Shown here: positions 9,373-19,926 of the stretch, in pieces
Layout: each line of letters begins with the position of its first letter
Position numbering within the stretch: position 1 is the first letter of the stretch
NCBI GenBank assembly: GCA_965116445.1
Contig: OZ220688.1
Span: forward strand, 4,030,001-4,094,000
Reading direction: 5' to 3'
DNA: 64,000 nt
Source of the DNA: Multivorans sp965116445
GTDB taxonomy: Bacteria; Acidobacteriota; Thermoanaerobaculia; Multivoradales; Multivoraceae
Position numbers and translations under genes: made by a program
Notes under the pieces: generated by a model
Told to the model about the DNA's origin: nothing
Seen by the model: only the letters and a program-made list of their open reading frames with translations
Database searches by the model: none

Positions 9373-9744
9373 GTGGACAACAGCACAGAGCCTCGACCCG
9401 TACGTCTCGGTGGTTCGCTGAGCGGACTCGAACCCCGGCATCGTCGCTCCCGGAGAATGACGAAGGTCTTCAAGGCCCTGTCGGACTCGACACGGCAGGA
9501 GATACTGCGCCTGCTCGAAGACGAGCAGCGTTGCGTCGGCGACATCGTCGGTGAGTTCGAGCTCTCCCAGCCGACGATTTCCAGGCACCTTTCGGTGCTC
9601 AAGGAGGCCGACCTGGTGATCGACCAGCGGCGAGGGCAGAACGTGATCTACCGGTTGAACGACGAGGCACTCTCCGAGTCGATGCGCAGTTTCTTCGGCC
9701 AGTTTCGGAGCTGCCAGGATTCGCTGCGCAAACGGTCCCCCTGA
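9373..9744 (+). CDS. ArsR-family transcriptional regulator
   Basis: 123 residues with the winged-helix core KVFKALSDSTRQEILRLLED, ELSQPTISRHLSVLKEADLV and a wing RRGQNVIYRLND. These proteins bind DNA as dimers and release it on an effector. The arsenic-type ELCVC metal site is absent: the helix contains EDEQRCVGDIVGEF with a single Cys, so metal sensing is not supported. The GTG at 9373 gives a 28-residue leader; an ATG at 9457 is a possible alternative start. Confidence 0.85.
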   Translation: MDNSTEPRPVRLGGSLSGLEPRHRRSRRMTKVFKALSDSTRQEILRLLEDEQRCVGDIVGEFELSQPTISRHLSVLKEADLVIDQRRGQNVIYRLNDEALSESMRSFFGQFRSCQDSLRKRSP

Positions 9745-9833
9745 GCGGGCGTCGTTCACCGGTCGGGCGCGTTCGGGGGCTCCGTCGCGGTCCCGAAACC
9801 GGGGCGGATTCCGGTAGGGTGCGCCAAGAATCG

Positions 9834-9910
9834 GGCGGTGTAGCTCAGCCGGTTAGAGCAAGCGGCTCATATCCGCTGTGTCGGGGGTTCGAGTCCCTCC
9901 ACCGCCACCA
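9834..9910 (+). tRNA. tRNA with CAU anticodon, probably elongator tRNA-Met
   Basis: 77 bases. Acceptor GGCGGTG pairs with CACCGCC, anticodon stem AGCGG/CCGCT encloses CTCATAT (CAT), and CCA is encoded. The acceptor starts with a paired G-C, so it is not the initiator. Elongator Met is most likely, but a tRNA-Ile that is modified to lysidine also has CAU in its gene, and tilS begins five bases later. Confidence 0.92.
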
Positions 9911-9914
9911 TCCC

Positions 9915-10964
9915 TTGCCTTCGCACACGATCGAGCGGGCGGTTGCCGGATTCTTCGCCCGGCGTCCCGAACTGGTCCGTGCGAACCGCGGCGCCGCACT
10001 AGTCGTCGCCTTCTCCGGAGGGGCGGATTCGTCCGCGCTGCTGGCCGCCCTCCGCGACTGCGCTTCCCGATTCGGCTTCAGCCCTCGCGCCGTCCACGTC
10101 GACCATCGGCTGGACGAGGGGTCCGGCCGGCGAGCCCTTGCGGCGCGGCGAATTGCCCGGGAACTCGGGGTCGCCTTCGACCTCCTGGCGGCGCGACCGT
10201 TGCCGCCGGGCAGGAGCATCGAGGAGTGGGCGCGCGTCGAGCGCTACCGCCTCCTGACCGTCGCCGCGCGGTCCGTGGACGCCGCGGCGGTCGCCACCGC
10301 CCATCACCGGCTGGACCAGGCGGAGACCGTCCTGTTGCGCATGCTCTTCGGCAGCGGCGCGGCAGGTCTCGCCGCGATGCGCCCGGTGTCGAACCGTCTC
10401 GGGCTGCCGCTGCTCCGTCCCCTGCTCGATGTCGGGCGCGGGGACCTCCGCCGCTACGTGACCGACTTGGGGGTCTGCCCGGTGGACGACCCGACGAACC
10501 GCGCGCCGGAGCCGCGACGCAACTTCGTGCGTCACCGTCTGCTGCCGCTGCTGGCGGCCGGGACGCCGGACCTCGTCGCGCGGCTGAACCGCGTGGCTCA
10601 GGCCGCCCAGGGCGCCGAGCCGGCGATCAGCCGTCTGCTCGACGAGGCCCTCGAACCGCGGCCGGGCCGGCAGTGCTGTGAGATTGAGACGGCTGCCTTG
10701 ACGCGCCTCCCGGCGACCCTGTGGCCGGCCGCGCTCGCCCGCCTCCACCGTCTCGCCGGAGCCCCCTATCCGCCGACGCGGGCCGCCCGGGGCGAACTCC
10801 GCCGGCAGCTCGAGCGGCGGCACCAGGCGGGCGCCTCGGTCGGTTGCGACTGCGGCGACGGCTGGCGCTGGGAGCAGCGCCGGGACCGGCTGCGGGTCCT
10901 GCGGCGCCCGTCGTTCGCCTCGGATCAAAGAATTGAATCGCTTGAAGAACCGCGGACACAGTGA
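9915..10964 (+). CDS. tilS: tRNA(Ile)-lysidine synthase
   Basis: 349 residues. TilS converts C34 of tRNA-Ile(CAU) to lysidine so that it reads AUA. The PP-loop SGGADSSALLAALRD is at about residues 34-48, followed by the N-type ATP-pyrophosphatase core (VHVDHRLDEGSGRRA, ATAHHRLDQAETVLLRMLFG). The TTG at 9915 is the first start after the tRNA; the frame is also open upstream through the tRNA but those codons are not conserved. C-terminal substrate-binding domain is Arg-rich. It is followed by ftsH in the same direction, a frequent bacterial neighbour. Confidence 0.9.
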   Translation: MPSHTIERAVAGFFARRPELVRANRGAALVVAFSGGADSSALLAALRDCASRFGFSPRAVHVDHRLDEGSGRRALAARRIARELGVAFDLLAARPLPPGRSIEEWARVERYRLLTVAARSVDAAAVATAHHRLDQAETVLLRMLFGSGAAGLAAMRPVSNRLGLPLLRPLLDVGRGDLRRYVTDLGVCPVDDPTNRAPEPRRNFVRHRLLPLLAAGTPDLVARLNRVAQAAQGAEPAISRLLDEALEPRPGRQCCEIETAALTRLPATLWPAALARLHRLAGAPYPPTRAARGELRRQLERRHQAGASVGCDCGDGWRWEQRRDRLRVLRRPSFASDQRIESLEEPRTQ

Positions 10965-10980
10965 CAGGCTTGCCGCAGCG

Positions 10981-11036
10981 ACTGGGTGCGCCGGCCTTCC
11001 GGCCGGCCTCCGCAGTCCGGCTGCCTGCGGGGCAGG
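10981..11036 (+). repeat. dispersed repeat, short form
   Basis: ACTGGGTGCGCC followed by the stem GCCGGCC-TTCC-GGCCGGC and an atypical tail (GCCTGCGGGGCAGG). It lies between tilS and ftsH. Confidence 0.85.
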
Positions 11037-11152
11037 AATCCCGCGGGCCGGATCGTGGTTGTCTCTCCGCGATGCGGGAAACCGAACGCGGATGGGCCAG
11101 GACCGAAACGTGGACCGGCAAACCGAAGATGGATGAGCAGGCCTGGAAGTAG

Positions 11153-13147
<1,995 letters not shown>

Positions 13148-13222
13148 AGACTTGCGGGCGAAGAAGCCATTCTGATTCCCGGCCAACGCGGGTAACAAGC
13201 GACCCAGGGGCGTTTCGGAGCG

Positions 13223-13996
13223 ATGGACTTGGCACAGCCGCTCGGCCTTCTGGGTTGGAGGGATCTGGTCGACCTGCTGGTCGTCGGCCTGGTCGTCTAC
13301 AACGTGCTCCTGGTCATCCGGGGCACCGGGGGCATGCGGATCGTGGCGGGCATCCTGGTGCTGCTCGGCACTTCCTGGATCGCGGCGACCCTGAGGCTGC
13401 GCACCCTGGAGGCCTCGCTGAACTACCTGCTGCCGGTGCTGCCGGTGGTCATCGTCGTCCTGTTCCAGAACCAGATCCGAAGCGCTCTCGCCCGCGTCGG
13501 GCGCAACCCGCTGGTGCGCCTGATGAGCGATCAGACGCCGGAGTCCGGGATTCTCGAGATCGTGCTCGCCGCGCAGGCGCTATCCCTGCGCCGGCTGGGC
13601 GCCCTGATCGTCATCGAGCGGGTCGACGGCCTGCGAGACTATGTGGAGAACGGCATCGTCCTCGACGCCTCGATCTCCTACGATCTGCTCCTGACGATCT
13701 TCGCCCGCGGCACACCCCTGCATGACGGCGCCGTGATCGTGCAGAAGGACCGGGTCGCCGCCGCGGCCTGCTTCCTGCCCCTGACGACCAGCGCGAGCGT
13801 TTCGATCGAGCATGGGACGCGGCACCGGGCGGCGATTGGCATGACCGAACTGACCGATGCCGTCGTCGTCGTCGTCTCGGAGGAGACGGGCAAGATCTCG
13901 ATCGTGCGTGAGGGTCGCCTGGCCGGCGATCTGACGATGCGGGAACTGCGCAACAACCTGTTCGAGTTGCTGCTGACCGGGGAGGCTTCGTCGTGA
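13223..13996 (+). CDS. cdaA: diadenylate cyclase CdaA
   Basis: 257 residues. Makes cyclic di-AMP from two ATP. Three N-terminal membrane helices (about 15-85) precede the DAC domain, whose active-site motifs are intact: LHDGAVIVQ (DGA motif) and GTRHRAAIGMTE (RHR motif). The stop overlaps the start of the YbbR-domain gene, and glmM follows, which reproduces the conserved cdaA-cdaR-glmM operon. GlmM is known in Firmicutes to bind and inhibit CdaA, linking c-di-AMP to cell-wall precursor synthesis. Confidence 0.95.
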   Translation: MDLAQPLGLLGWRDLVDLLVVGLVVYNVLLVIRGTGGMRIVAGILVLLGTSWIAATLRLRTLEASLNYLLPVLPVVIVVLFQNQIRSALARVGRNPLVRLMSDQTPESGILEIVLAAQALSLRRLGALIVIERVDGLRDYVENGIVLDASISYDLLLTIFARGTPLHDGAVIVQKDRVAAAACFLPLTTSASVSIEHGTRHRAAIGMTELTDAVVVVVSEETGKISIVREGRLAGDLTMRELRNNLFELLLTGEASS

Positions 13997-14748
13997 GCGA
14001 GAGCGGCAACCGCTGGGCCTTTCGAACCCTCGCCGCCCTGATTGCGGTCGGCGTCTGGTTGCCGGCGTCGTTCTGTCCCCGCGTGCGGGAGATGACCGAG
14101 CCGCCGGTCGAGGAGAGCGTGCGGGCGCGCGTGACGACGGAGGATCACGACCAGATGGTCGTTTTGGGTTCGCCGATCCTCGGCACGCCCGAGGATCCCA
14201 AGGAGGAACTCTCCGTTCTGATCCGCGGCAGCGAGGACGCGATCGAATCTCTGAACCGGGATCAGATCCGGGTCCAGGTGCCGCTCGGAGAGAACCTCTT
14301 CGGCGGTACGACGTACGGCGGCCCGCGGCAGGTCGTGATCATCCTGAGCACGGAGAATGTCGTGCTCCCCGAGGATGCCGAGGGCATTGCGGTCGTGTCG
14401 CTTACGCCCGAGCAGTTGACTCTGACGCTCGACGAGGAAATCTCGGCTCAGGTGCCGGTGCAGGTCGCGTGGGCAGGCGAACCGATCGGCGGCTTCAACG
14501 TCGATCACGACAAAGTTCGGATCGAGCCGCCCCAGGCCACGGTCCAGGGGTCGCGCTCCGAGATCAACAGGTTGGGGTATGCGCTGGCCGGCCCGATCGA
14601 CACGGACGGCCGCGGCGTCGACTTCGTCGTGGAACAGGCGCGCGTGCGCTTCGAGAGCGACGACGTCGTCGTCGAGTTCCCGACCTTCGTTCGCGTGGAG
14701 GTGCCGATGATCGAGGCGCCCCAGCCGCAGGGCGACGCGGGTTCTTGA
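13993..14748 (+). CDS. cdaR: YbbR-domain protein, CdaA regulator
   Basis: 251 residues from a GTG overlapping the cdaA stop by four bases. One N-terminal membrane helix (FRTLAALIAVGVWLPASF) is followed by an extracytoplasmic part with YbbR-like beta repeats, for example the segments around SVRARVTTEDHDQMV and QVPVQVAWAGEPIGGF. Members anchor in the membrane and modulate CdaA. The assignment depends mainly on operon position plus the membrane-anchored beta-rich architecture. Its stop overlaps the TTG of glmM, so all three genes are probably co-translated. Confidence 0.85.
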   Translation: MSESGNRWAFRTLAALIAVGVWLPASFCPRVREMTEPPVEESVRARVTTEDHDQMVVLGSPILGTPEDPKEELSVLIRGSEDAIESLNRDQIRVQVPLGENLFGGTTYGGPRQVVIILSTENVVLPEDAEGIAVVSLTPEQLTLTLDEEISAQVPVQVAWAGEPIGGFNVDHDKVRIEPPQATVQGSRSEINRLGYALAGPIDTDGRGVDFVVEQARVRFESDDVVVEFPTFVRVEVPMIEAPQPQGDAGS

Positions 14749-16391
14749 GCCTCTTCGGGACGGACGGCATGCGTGCCGCGTTCGGCACGCCGCCGCTGGA
14801 TCGGTCGACGGTCCAGGGGGTCGGCTACTGGTTCGCCCGCCTCAGCATGGTTGCGGCCGACTCGGCTTCGGCGGCGCGGCGGGCGGAGCCGCCTGCGGAT
14901 GCGTCTGCGGACGCGCGGCCGCTGCTGATCCTGGGCGGCGACACCCGGGACAGCCGGGAGGAGATCACGGGCTGGCTCGCCGCCGCGGTCCGTTCCGCGG
15001 GCGCGGAAGTGCGCTCGGCCGGCGTCGTGCCCACGCCCGCGGTCGCCTTCCTCGTCACCGAACTCGGCGCGATGGGCGGCATCGTCATCTCAGCCAGTCA
15101 CAATCCCTGGACGGACAACGGCGTCAAGTTGATCGGCCCCGACGGCTTCAAGGTCGATCCCTCCGTCGAGCAGGCGATCGAAGACCGCGTCGGCGCGCCG
15201 CCACTGGGTGCGCCGCCGTCCGATGCTCCGCCACCGGGTGCGCCGCCGTCCGATGCTCCGCCACCGGGTGCGCCGCCGTCCGATGCTCCGCCACCGGGTG
15301 CGCCGCCGTCCGATGCTCCGCCACCGGGTGCGCCGCCGTCCGATGCTCCGCCACCGGGTGCGCCGCCGTCCGATGCTCCACCACCGGGTGCGCCGGCCTG
15401 CCATCCGATGCGCCCGCTGACGGGCGCACGGACTGGTTCACGGGTGGCGCGGGACGCGCCACCCGGGTTCTGGCCGGCATCCGGCGGACCGACCGAAGAA
15501 GCAGAACTCGCCGACCGCTACCTGGAACACCTTCGGGCCTCCTTGCCCGGCGCCCTCCCCCTCGACGGCCTCCGCGTCGCCATCGACGCCGCGAACGGCG
15601 CCGCGTCACCCCACGCCGACCGCCTCTTCCGATCCCTCGGGGCCGACTGCCGCGTCACCTGCGATCGTCCCGACGGCCGCAACATCAACCGCGATTGCGG
15701 CTCCACCTGCACCGACCGGATCGTCGCCTTCACCCGGGAGACCGGCAGCGACCTGGGCGCGGCCCTCGACGGCGACGCGGACCGGGCCATCCTCTGCGAT
15801 CACCGGGGCCGCATCTGCGACGGCGACGTTCTGCTCTACGTCTGGGCATCGCACCTCGCGGCCCGGGACCTCCTCCCGGGACGGCGGATCGTCGCCACGA
15901 CGATGTCGAACATGGGCCTCGAGCGCGCGCTGGAGCGGCGCGGCGTCGAGGTCCTGCGCTGCGGCATCGGCGACCGGGAAGTCGCCGGCACGATGCGCCG
16001 CGAGGGCGTCCGGCTCGGCGGCGAGCAATCGGGCCACCTGCTCGACCTGGACCTGGCGACGACGGGCGACGGCCTGCTCACCGCCGCCGCCATCGCCGGG
16101 ATCGTCGCCGCGTCCGGGCGCTCACTGGCCGACCTGGCCTCCGGCTTCCGGCGCTTCCCGCAGATCCTGCGGAACGTCGTGGTGCGGGAGAAGCTGCCGC
16201 TCGAAACGGTGCCCGGTCTGTCCGACGCCGTGGCCTCGGCGGAACGCGAACTCGGGTCCTCCGGCCGGGTCCTGCTGCGCTACAGCGGCACCGAACCGCT
16301 CGCCCGGGTGATGATCGAGGGCCCCGACCAGCAGCAGATCGAAGCGCTATGCGACCGGATCGCCGAGGTCATCGAAACCGAACTGGGCTGA
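14745..16391 (+). CDS. glmM: phosphoglucosamine mutase with large in-frame repeat insertion
   Basis: 548 residues from a TTG overlapping cdaR. It interconverts glucosamine 6- and 1-phosphate for UDP-GlcNAc synthesis. Seen: N-terminal LFGTDGMRAAFG, catalytic serine loop ISASHNPWTDNGVKLI, metal loop DGDADRAI, sugar loop GGEQSGHL and phosphate loop RYSGTEPLARVM. GlmM proteins are usually about 445-450 residues; the excess of about 100 residues matches a repeat insertion (about 15195-15490) between domain 1 and domain 2, after FKVDPSVEQAIEDRV. The insert encodes six copies of a ten-residue Pro/Ala-rich unit and then a long-form repeat. All catalytic motifs are intact, so the enzyme is probably active. 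The 3' end overlaps pdxJ tail to tail by 23 bases. Confidence 0.93.
   Translation: MSLFGTDGMRAAFGTPPLDRSTVQGVGYWFARLSMVAADSASAARRAEPPADASADARPLLILGGDTRDSREEITGWLAAAVRSAGAEVRSAGVVPTPAVAFLVTELGAMGGIVISASHNPWTDNGVKLIGPDGFKVDPSVEQAIEDRVGAPPLGAPPSDAPPPGAPPSDAPPPGAPPSDAPPPGAPPSDAPPPGAPPSDAPPPGAPPSDAPPPGAPACHPMRPLTGARTGSRVARDAPPGFWPASGGPTEEAELADRYLEHLRASLPGALPLDGLRVAIDAANGAASPHADRLFRSLGADCRVTCDRPDGRNINRDCGSTCTDRIVAFTRETGSDLGAALDGDADRAILCDHRGRICDGDVLLYVWASHLAARDLLPGRRIVATTMSNMGLERALERRGVEVLRCGIGDREVAGTMRREGVRLGGEQSGHLLDLDLATTGDGLLTAAAIAGIVAASGRSLADLASGFRRFPQILRNVVVREKLPLETVPGLSDAVASAERELGSSGRVLLRYSGTEPLARVMIEGPDQQQIEALCDRIAEVIETELG
15203..15487 (+). repeat. long-form repeat with 30-bp tandem expansion inside glmM
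   Basis: A 30-base unit (starting GCGCCGCCGTCC) is repeated six times at 15210-15389, followed by a long-form repeat to 15487. Most copies of the long form carry CCGTGCGCCC; this one has an extra A at 15408. Without that base the frame of glmM would read TGA at the hairpin loop. The last tandem unit has one A for G. Confidence 0.92.
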
Positions 16392-17106
16392 CGCCCCCCA
16401 TCGCCTCCAGCATCTCCTCCACCGCCGCCCGCATCCCGATCAACACCGCTCGCGACACGATCGAGTGCCCGATGTTCAGCTCGCTCACACCCGGCAGCGC
16501 CGCCACCAAACCGACGTTGGCCACGGTCAGCCCGTGCCCCGCATACGCCTCCCGGCCGACGGCCAGCCCACTCTCCGCGGCGGCCTCGATCTTCTCGAAC
16601 TCCGCCGTCGCCCCGGCGCCCGAAGCCCGCGTGTAGGCGTCCGTGTTCAACTCGAAGCCCGTCACGTCGTCCTGGTCGTCCAGCGCCGCGATCTGGCCCA
16701 GGTCGGGATCGACGAAGACGGAGACCCGGATGCCGGCCGCGACGAGGCGCCTGGCCGCGCCGCGCACCTGGTCGCCGCGCCCGATCAGATCGAGACCGCC
16801 CTCGGTCGTGACCTCGTCCGGCCGCTCGGGCACCAGGGTGACCTGCTCGGGGCCGACCCGCTCGGCGAAGGCGAGCATCGGTTCGTCGGACGCGATCTCG
16901 AGGTTGAGCCGGCCGCTGACAACGCGCCGCAGCTCGACGACGTCCTGATCCTGGATGTGGCGGCGGTCCTGGCGGAGATGGACCGTGATGCCGAATGCTC
17001 CCGCCTCCTCGGCGAGCCGCGCCGCCTCGACCGGGTCCGGATAGCCCACCAGGCGCGCCTGACGCACGGTGGCGACGTGGTCGATGTTCACCGACAGCGC
17101 GGTCAC
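16369..17106 (-). CDS. pdxJ: pyridoxine 5'-phosphate synthase
   Basis: 245 residues. Condenses deoxyxylulose phosphate with 1-amino-acetone 3-phosphate in vitamin B6 synthesis. It opens with LSVNIDHVATVRQARL and contains GITVHLRQDRRHIQDQDV, TLVPERPDEVTTEGGLD, GFELNTDAYT and ELNIGHSIVSRAVLIGM, all PdxJ signatures with the catalytic Glu and His residues. The GTG at 17106 overlaps the stop of the upstream regulator gene by four bases, so the two are translationally coupled. Confidence 0.95.
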   Translation of the reverse strand: MTALSVNIDHVATVRQARLVGYPDPVEAARLAEEAGAFGITVHLRQDRRHIQDQDVVELRRVVSGRLNLEIASDEPMLAFAERVGPEQVTLVPERPDEVTTEGGLDLIGRGDQVRGAARRLVAAGIRVSVFVDPDLGQIAALDDQDDVTGFELNTDAYTRASGAGATAEFEKIEAAAESGLAVGREAYAGHGLTVANVGLVAALPGVSELNIGHSIVSRAVLIGMRAAVEEMLEAMGGVSPVRFR

Positions 17107-18506
17107 GCTTCGCCGTCCTCGAGCAGCCCCTGCTCGCGATAGTCCTTCAGCTTCCGCTGCAGGGTGCGCACGCCGATGCCGAGCGCCCGGGCCGCCTGCG
17201 CTCGCTTGCCGCCGGTCCTGCCCAGGGTCTCGAGGATCGCCTGGCGCTCGATCTCGGCCATCGTCCGGGGCTCGCCGAAGGCGTTCTGGACCCGGCTCTC
17301 GAGGGTCGCGTCGCCGCCGCCATGGACGTCGTCCGGCAGATCGCCGACCCCGATCCTGCCGCCGTCGTGGAAGACCGCGACCGTCTCGAGCACGTTGCGC
17401 AACTCGCGCACGTTGCCCTGCCAGCGATGCTCCGACAGACACTTGAGAGCCCTGCCGGAGAGCTGCATCTCCGGCTTGCCCTCCCGCGCCGCGAACTCGC
17501 GCAGGAAGTGGTTCGCCAGCGGCGGCAGGTCGTCCAGCCGCTCCCGCAGCGGCGGAATGGTCAGGGTGACCACCTTGAGCCGGTAGTAGAGATCCTCCCG
17601 GAAGGAGCCCTTCGCCACCGCCTCCTCCAGGTTGCGGTTGGTCGCCGCCAGCAACCGGAAGTCGACGTCGATGTTGCGGCTGCCGCCGACCCGCATGACC
17701 TGCCGCTCCTCGAGCACGCGCAGCAGCTTGACCTGGAGCTCCGGAACGAGCTCGCTGATCTCGTCCAGGAACAGCGTGCCGCGGGCAGCGAGTTCCAGCT
17801 TGCCGATCTTGCGCCCGACGGCGCCGGTGAAGGACCCCTTCTCGTGGCCGAACAGCTCGCTCTCCAGGATCTCGTTCGGGATCGCGCCGCAGTTCAGGGC
17901 CAGGAAGCGCTCCTGCCGGCGGGGACTGGCCTGGTGCAGGGCCTTGGCGACGAGTTCCTTGCCGGTGCCGCTCTCGCCCAGGATGAGCACCGAAGCGCGG
18001 CTCGGCGCGACCTGGCGCATCTGCTGGAACAGGTGCTCCATCGCCGCCGACTGGCCCACGATCGCGTCGAAGCCGAAACGCTCGTTGAGCATCTCGCGCA
18101 GGTTCGTCACCTCGTCGCGCAATTGCCAGTTCTCGATCAGCTTGAGCACCCGGCTCCTGAGTTCGTAGAGGTCGACCGGCTTGGTCAGGTAGTCGTCGGC
18201 GCCGACCCGCATCGCCTCGACCGCCGACTCGATCGTGCCGAAGCCGGTGACCAGGATCACCGCCAGGTCGAGCTCCTGGGCCCGCACCCGGTTCAGGAAC
18301 GCGAGTCCGTCCATGCCCGGCATGCGCAGGTCGCACACCGCCAGGCGCACCCGCGACTCCCGCTCGACGAACGCCAGCGCCGGCTCCGCGTCGTCGAACA
18401 CGCGCACGCCGAGGCCGGCCCGTTCAAGAGCGATCGCCATCGATTGGCGCGACCCGGCCTCGTCATCGATCACGATGACCCATGGGGCTGCTGACATGCC
18501 GCGCAT
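17103..18506 (-). CDS. NtrC-type sigma-54-dependent response regulator
   Basis: 467 residues. Receiver domain 1-125 with the acidic pair IDDE, phospho-acceptor Asp in AVCDLRMPGMDG and Lys in YLTKPVD. AAA+ domain about 145-385 with Walker A GESGTGKE and LFLDEISEL. A Fis-type helix-turn-helix ends the protein (KRAQAARALGIGVRTLQRKL). The sigma-54 contact loop reads GSFTGA instead of the usual GAFTGA. No sensor kinase gene is adjacent in the window, so the signal is unknown. ATG at 18506; an ATG at 18497 is equally possible. Confidence 0.93.
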   Translation of the reverse strand: MRGMSAAPWVIVIDDEAGSRQSMAIALERAGLGVRVFDDAEPALAFVERESRVRLAVCDLRMPGMDGLAFLNRVRAQELDLAVILVTGFGTIESAVEAMRVGADDYLTKPVDLYELRSRVLKLIENWQLRDEVTNLREMLNERFGFDAIVGQSAAMEHLFQQMRQVAPSRASVLILGESGTGKELVAKALHQASPRRQERFLALNCGAIPNEILESELFGHEKGSFTGAVGRKIGKLELAARGTLFLDEISELVPELQVKLLRVLEERQVMRVGGSRNIDVDFRLLAATNRNLEEAVAKGSFREDLYYRLKVVTLTIPPLRERLDDLPPLANHFLREFAAREGKPEMQLSGRALKCLSEHRWQGNVRELRNVLETVAVFHDGGRIGVGDLPDDVHGGGDATLESRVQNAFGEPRTMAEIERQAILETLGRTGGKRAQAARALGIGVRTLQRKLKDYREQGLLEDGEA

Positions 18507-18555
18507 CCTAACGCCGCCCTCACTGGGCGCATCGGCGGTCGTCCTGCCTTCCGCT

Positions 18556-18680
18556 ACTGGGTGCGCCGGCCTGCCATCGGTGCGCCCGCTGACGGGCGCA
18601 CCGACTGGTTCGCGGGTGGCGCGGATCGCGCCACCCGGGTTCTGGCCGGCATCCGGGCGCCGCCGCGCAGCGGCGTGCGC
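18556..18680 (+). repeat. dispersed repeat, long form (covarying stem)
   Basis: Hairpin 1 reads CGGTGCGCCCG and CGGGCGCACCG: both members of one base pair are changed compared with other copies. Hairpin 2 loop is GAT. Tail hairpin GCCGC-GCA-GCGGC. Confidence 0.9.
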
Positions 18681-18707
18681 AATTCACTCTTGCGATGTGA
18701 CCCACGG

Positions 18708-18736
18708 GTTGACTGTCTGGCACGCACTTGGATACG
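18708..18736 (+). promoter_or_regulatory. sigma-70-type promoter of the RES/Xre operon
   Basis: TTGACT, a 17-base spacer and GATACG end 10 bases before the ATG at 18747. The transcript start would fall only a few bases before the ATG, so the mRNA may be nearly leaderless. Confidence 0.45.
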
Positions 18737-18746
18737 GTTCGGACCT

Positions 18747-19367
18747 ATGAGCGAGATCCGTATTCGGACCGTCGGCGATCCGTTCGATGACCGCCAGTCC
18801 CTGCCGCTCGGGGTGCAGGTCCTCACCCGAGCGGAAGCGATGGGGATTCTGGGTAAGGGAGCCATCGAACGGCTGGACGCGTCGGTCTGGGTGAACGTGC
18901 TGGCCCGGATACGGCGTGCCGGCGTGGGTCGGCACTTGCCCGAAATCGTTCCGCCGGCCGCCGGTGGACGCGAGGGGTTCGTGCGGCAGCTCAAGCAACT
19001 GAACGACGCGCTGGAGGCCTCGCCGGTTCCGGCATCGGAGGGACCGCGGCTCGACAAGTTGCTGGGGCGTGAACTCCTTGCCAGGTTGCTCCAGGTCTCG
19101 GTGGTGAGCCAGCGACGCTACCTGGCCGGCGAAAGGTCGGTGCCTGATGCCGTTGCGGCGCGTTTGCACTTCCTGGCGCTGGTCGCGGGCGACCTTGCAG
19201 GGGCCTACAACGACATCGGCGTGCGGCGCTGGTTCGATAGGCCGCGTACGCTGCTGGGCGGCCGGAGCCCGGCGGAGCTGCTGGAACCCGAATGGCAGCC
19301 GGAGGATCCGGGCCCGCGGCGGGTGCGCGACCTGGCCAGGGCCCTGGTCTGGTCGCCTGCGACATGA
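18747..19367 (+). CDS. Xre/MbcA/ParS-type antitoxin (DUF2384)
   Basis: 206 residues. The C-terminal part has the DUF2384 signature WFDRPRTLLGGRSPAELL, typical of antitoxins paired with RES toxins. A helical region with SVVSQRRYLAGERSVPDAVAA precedes it and could be the helix-turn-helix. The N-terminal about 60 residues are not recognised. The stop overlaps the ATG of the RES gene (ATGA). The ATG at 18747 is placed correctly behind the promoter. By family knowledge it neutralises the toxin and represses the operon. Confidence 0.8.
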   Translation: MSEIRIRTVGDPFDDRQSLPLGVQVLTRAEAMGILGKGAIERLDASVWVNVLARIRRAGVGRHLPEIVPPAAGGREGFVRQLKQLNDALEASPVPASEGPRLDKLLGRELLARLLQVSVVSQRRYLAGERSVPDAVAARLHFLALVAGDLAGAYNDIGVRRWFDRPRTLLGGRSPAELLEPEWQPEDPGPRRVRDLARALVWSPAT

Positions 19368-19900
19368 TCGCCTACCGCAACGCAGACCCCCGCTTTCCGT
19401 TCCTGTGGGAGGAGGGCGAGGGCGCACAGCCGGGCGCCCGGTGGCATGCGGACGGAGAAGGGCCGGTGCAGTATCTGAGCGATACGCCAGACGGCGCGTG
19501 GGCCGAATTCCTGCGGCACGAGGATATTCGGGACCTGGAAGACCTGGTCCATGTGCGCCGGTCGCTGTGGGCGGTCGACATTGGTTCGGAAGAGCTGGCC
19601 AGCCCCGAGTTGTCTGCGGAAACCGTGACCGGTGATGCGGGGTCGTACCGCGCGTGCAGGGAAGAGGCGCGTCGCTTGCGGTCGGTTGGGTGTTCGGGTC
19701 TCAGGGCGAGATCTGCCGCGCTTGCGCCGGGTACCGCCGCAGGATGGCGCGTTGAGGCCGGGCTGCGGCCGGGCCCTGAACGGGACGGCCAGACGATCGT
19801 CCTGTTCGGCGAAAGGCCGGACCTGCCCGGTTGGCGGGCGGTGTTCGAAGGCCGACCGGACGAGACGCTTCTGGCTGCCGTTCACTATCTGAGCTACTAG
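19364..19900 (+). CDS. RES-domain toxin
   Basis: 178 residues. RES toxins degrade NAD+ and form type II toxin-antitoxin pairs with DUF2384 antitoxins, as here. Visible family features: MIAYRNADPRFPFLWEEGEG at the start (Arg), RWHADGEGPVQYLSDTPDGA, and the conserved Glu in WAEFLRHEDI. Full length and without frameshift, so probably functional. The ATG overlaps the antitoxin stop by four bases. Confidence 0.82.
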   Translation: MIAYRNADPRFPFLWEEGEGAQPGARWHADGEGPVQYLSDTPDGAWAEFLRHEDIRDLEDLVHVRRSLWAVDIGSEELASPELSAETVTGDAGSYRACREEARRLRSVGCSGLRARSAALAPGTAAGWRVEAGLRPGPERDGQTIVLFGERPDLPGWRAVFEGRPDETLLAAVHYLSY

Positions 19901-19926
19901 GGCTTCCGCACTGGGCGCACCCGGTA

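Noticed and set aside
15090..15404. Minus-strand WRSIGRRRTR-type repeat protein
   Set aside because: It is only the reverse translation of the glmM tandem array.
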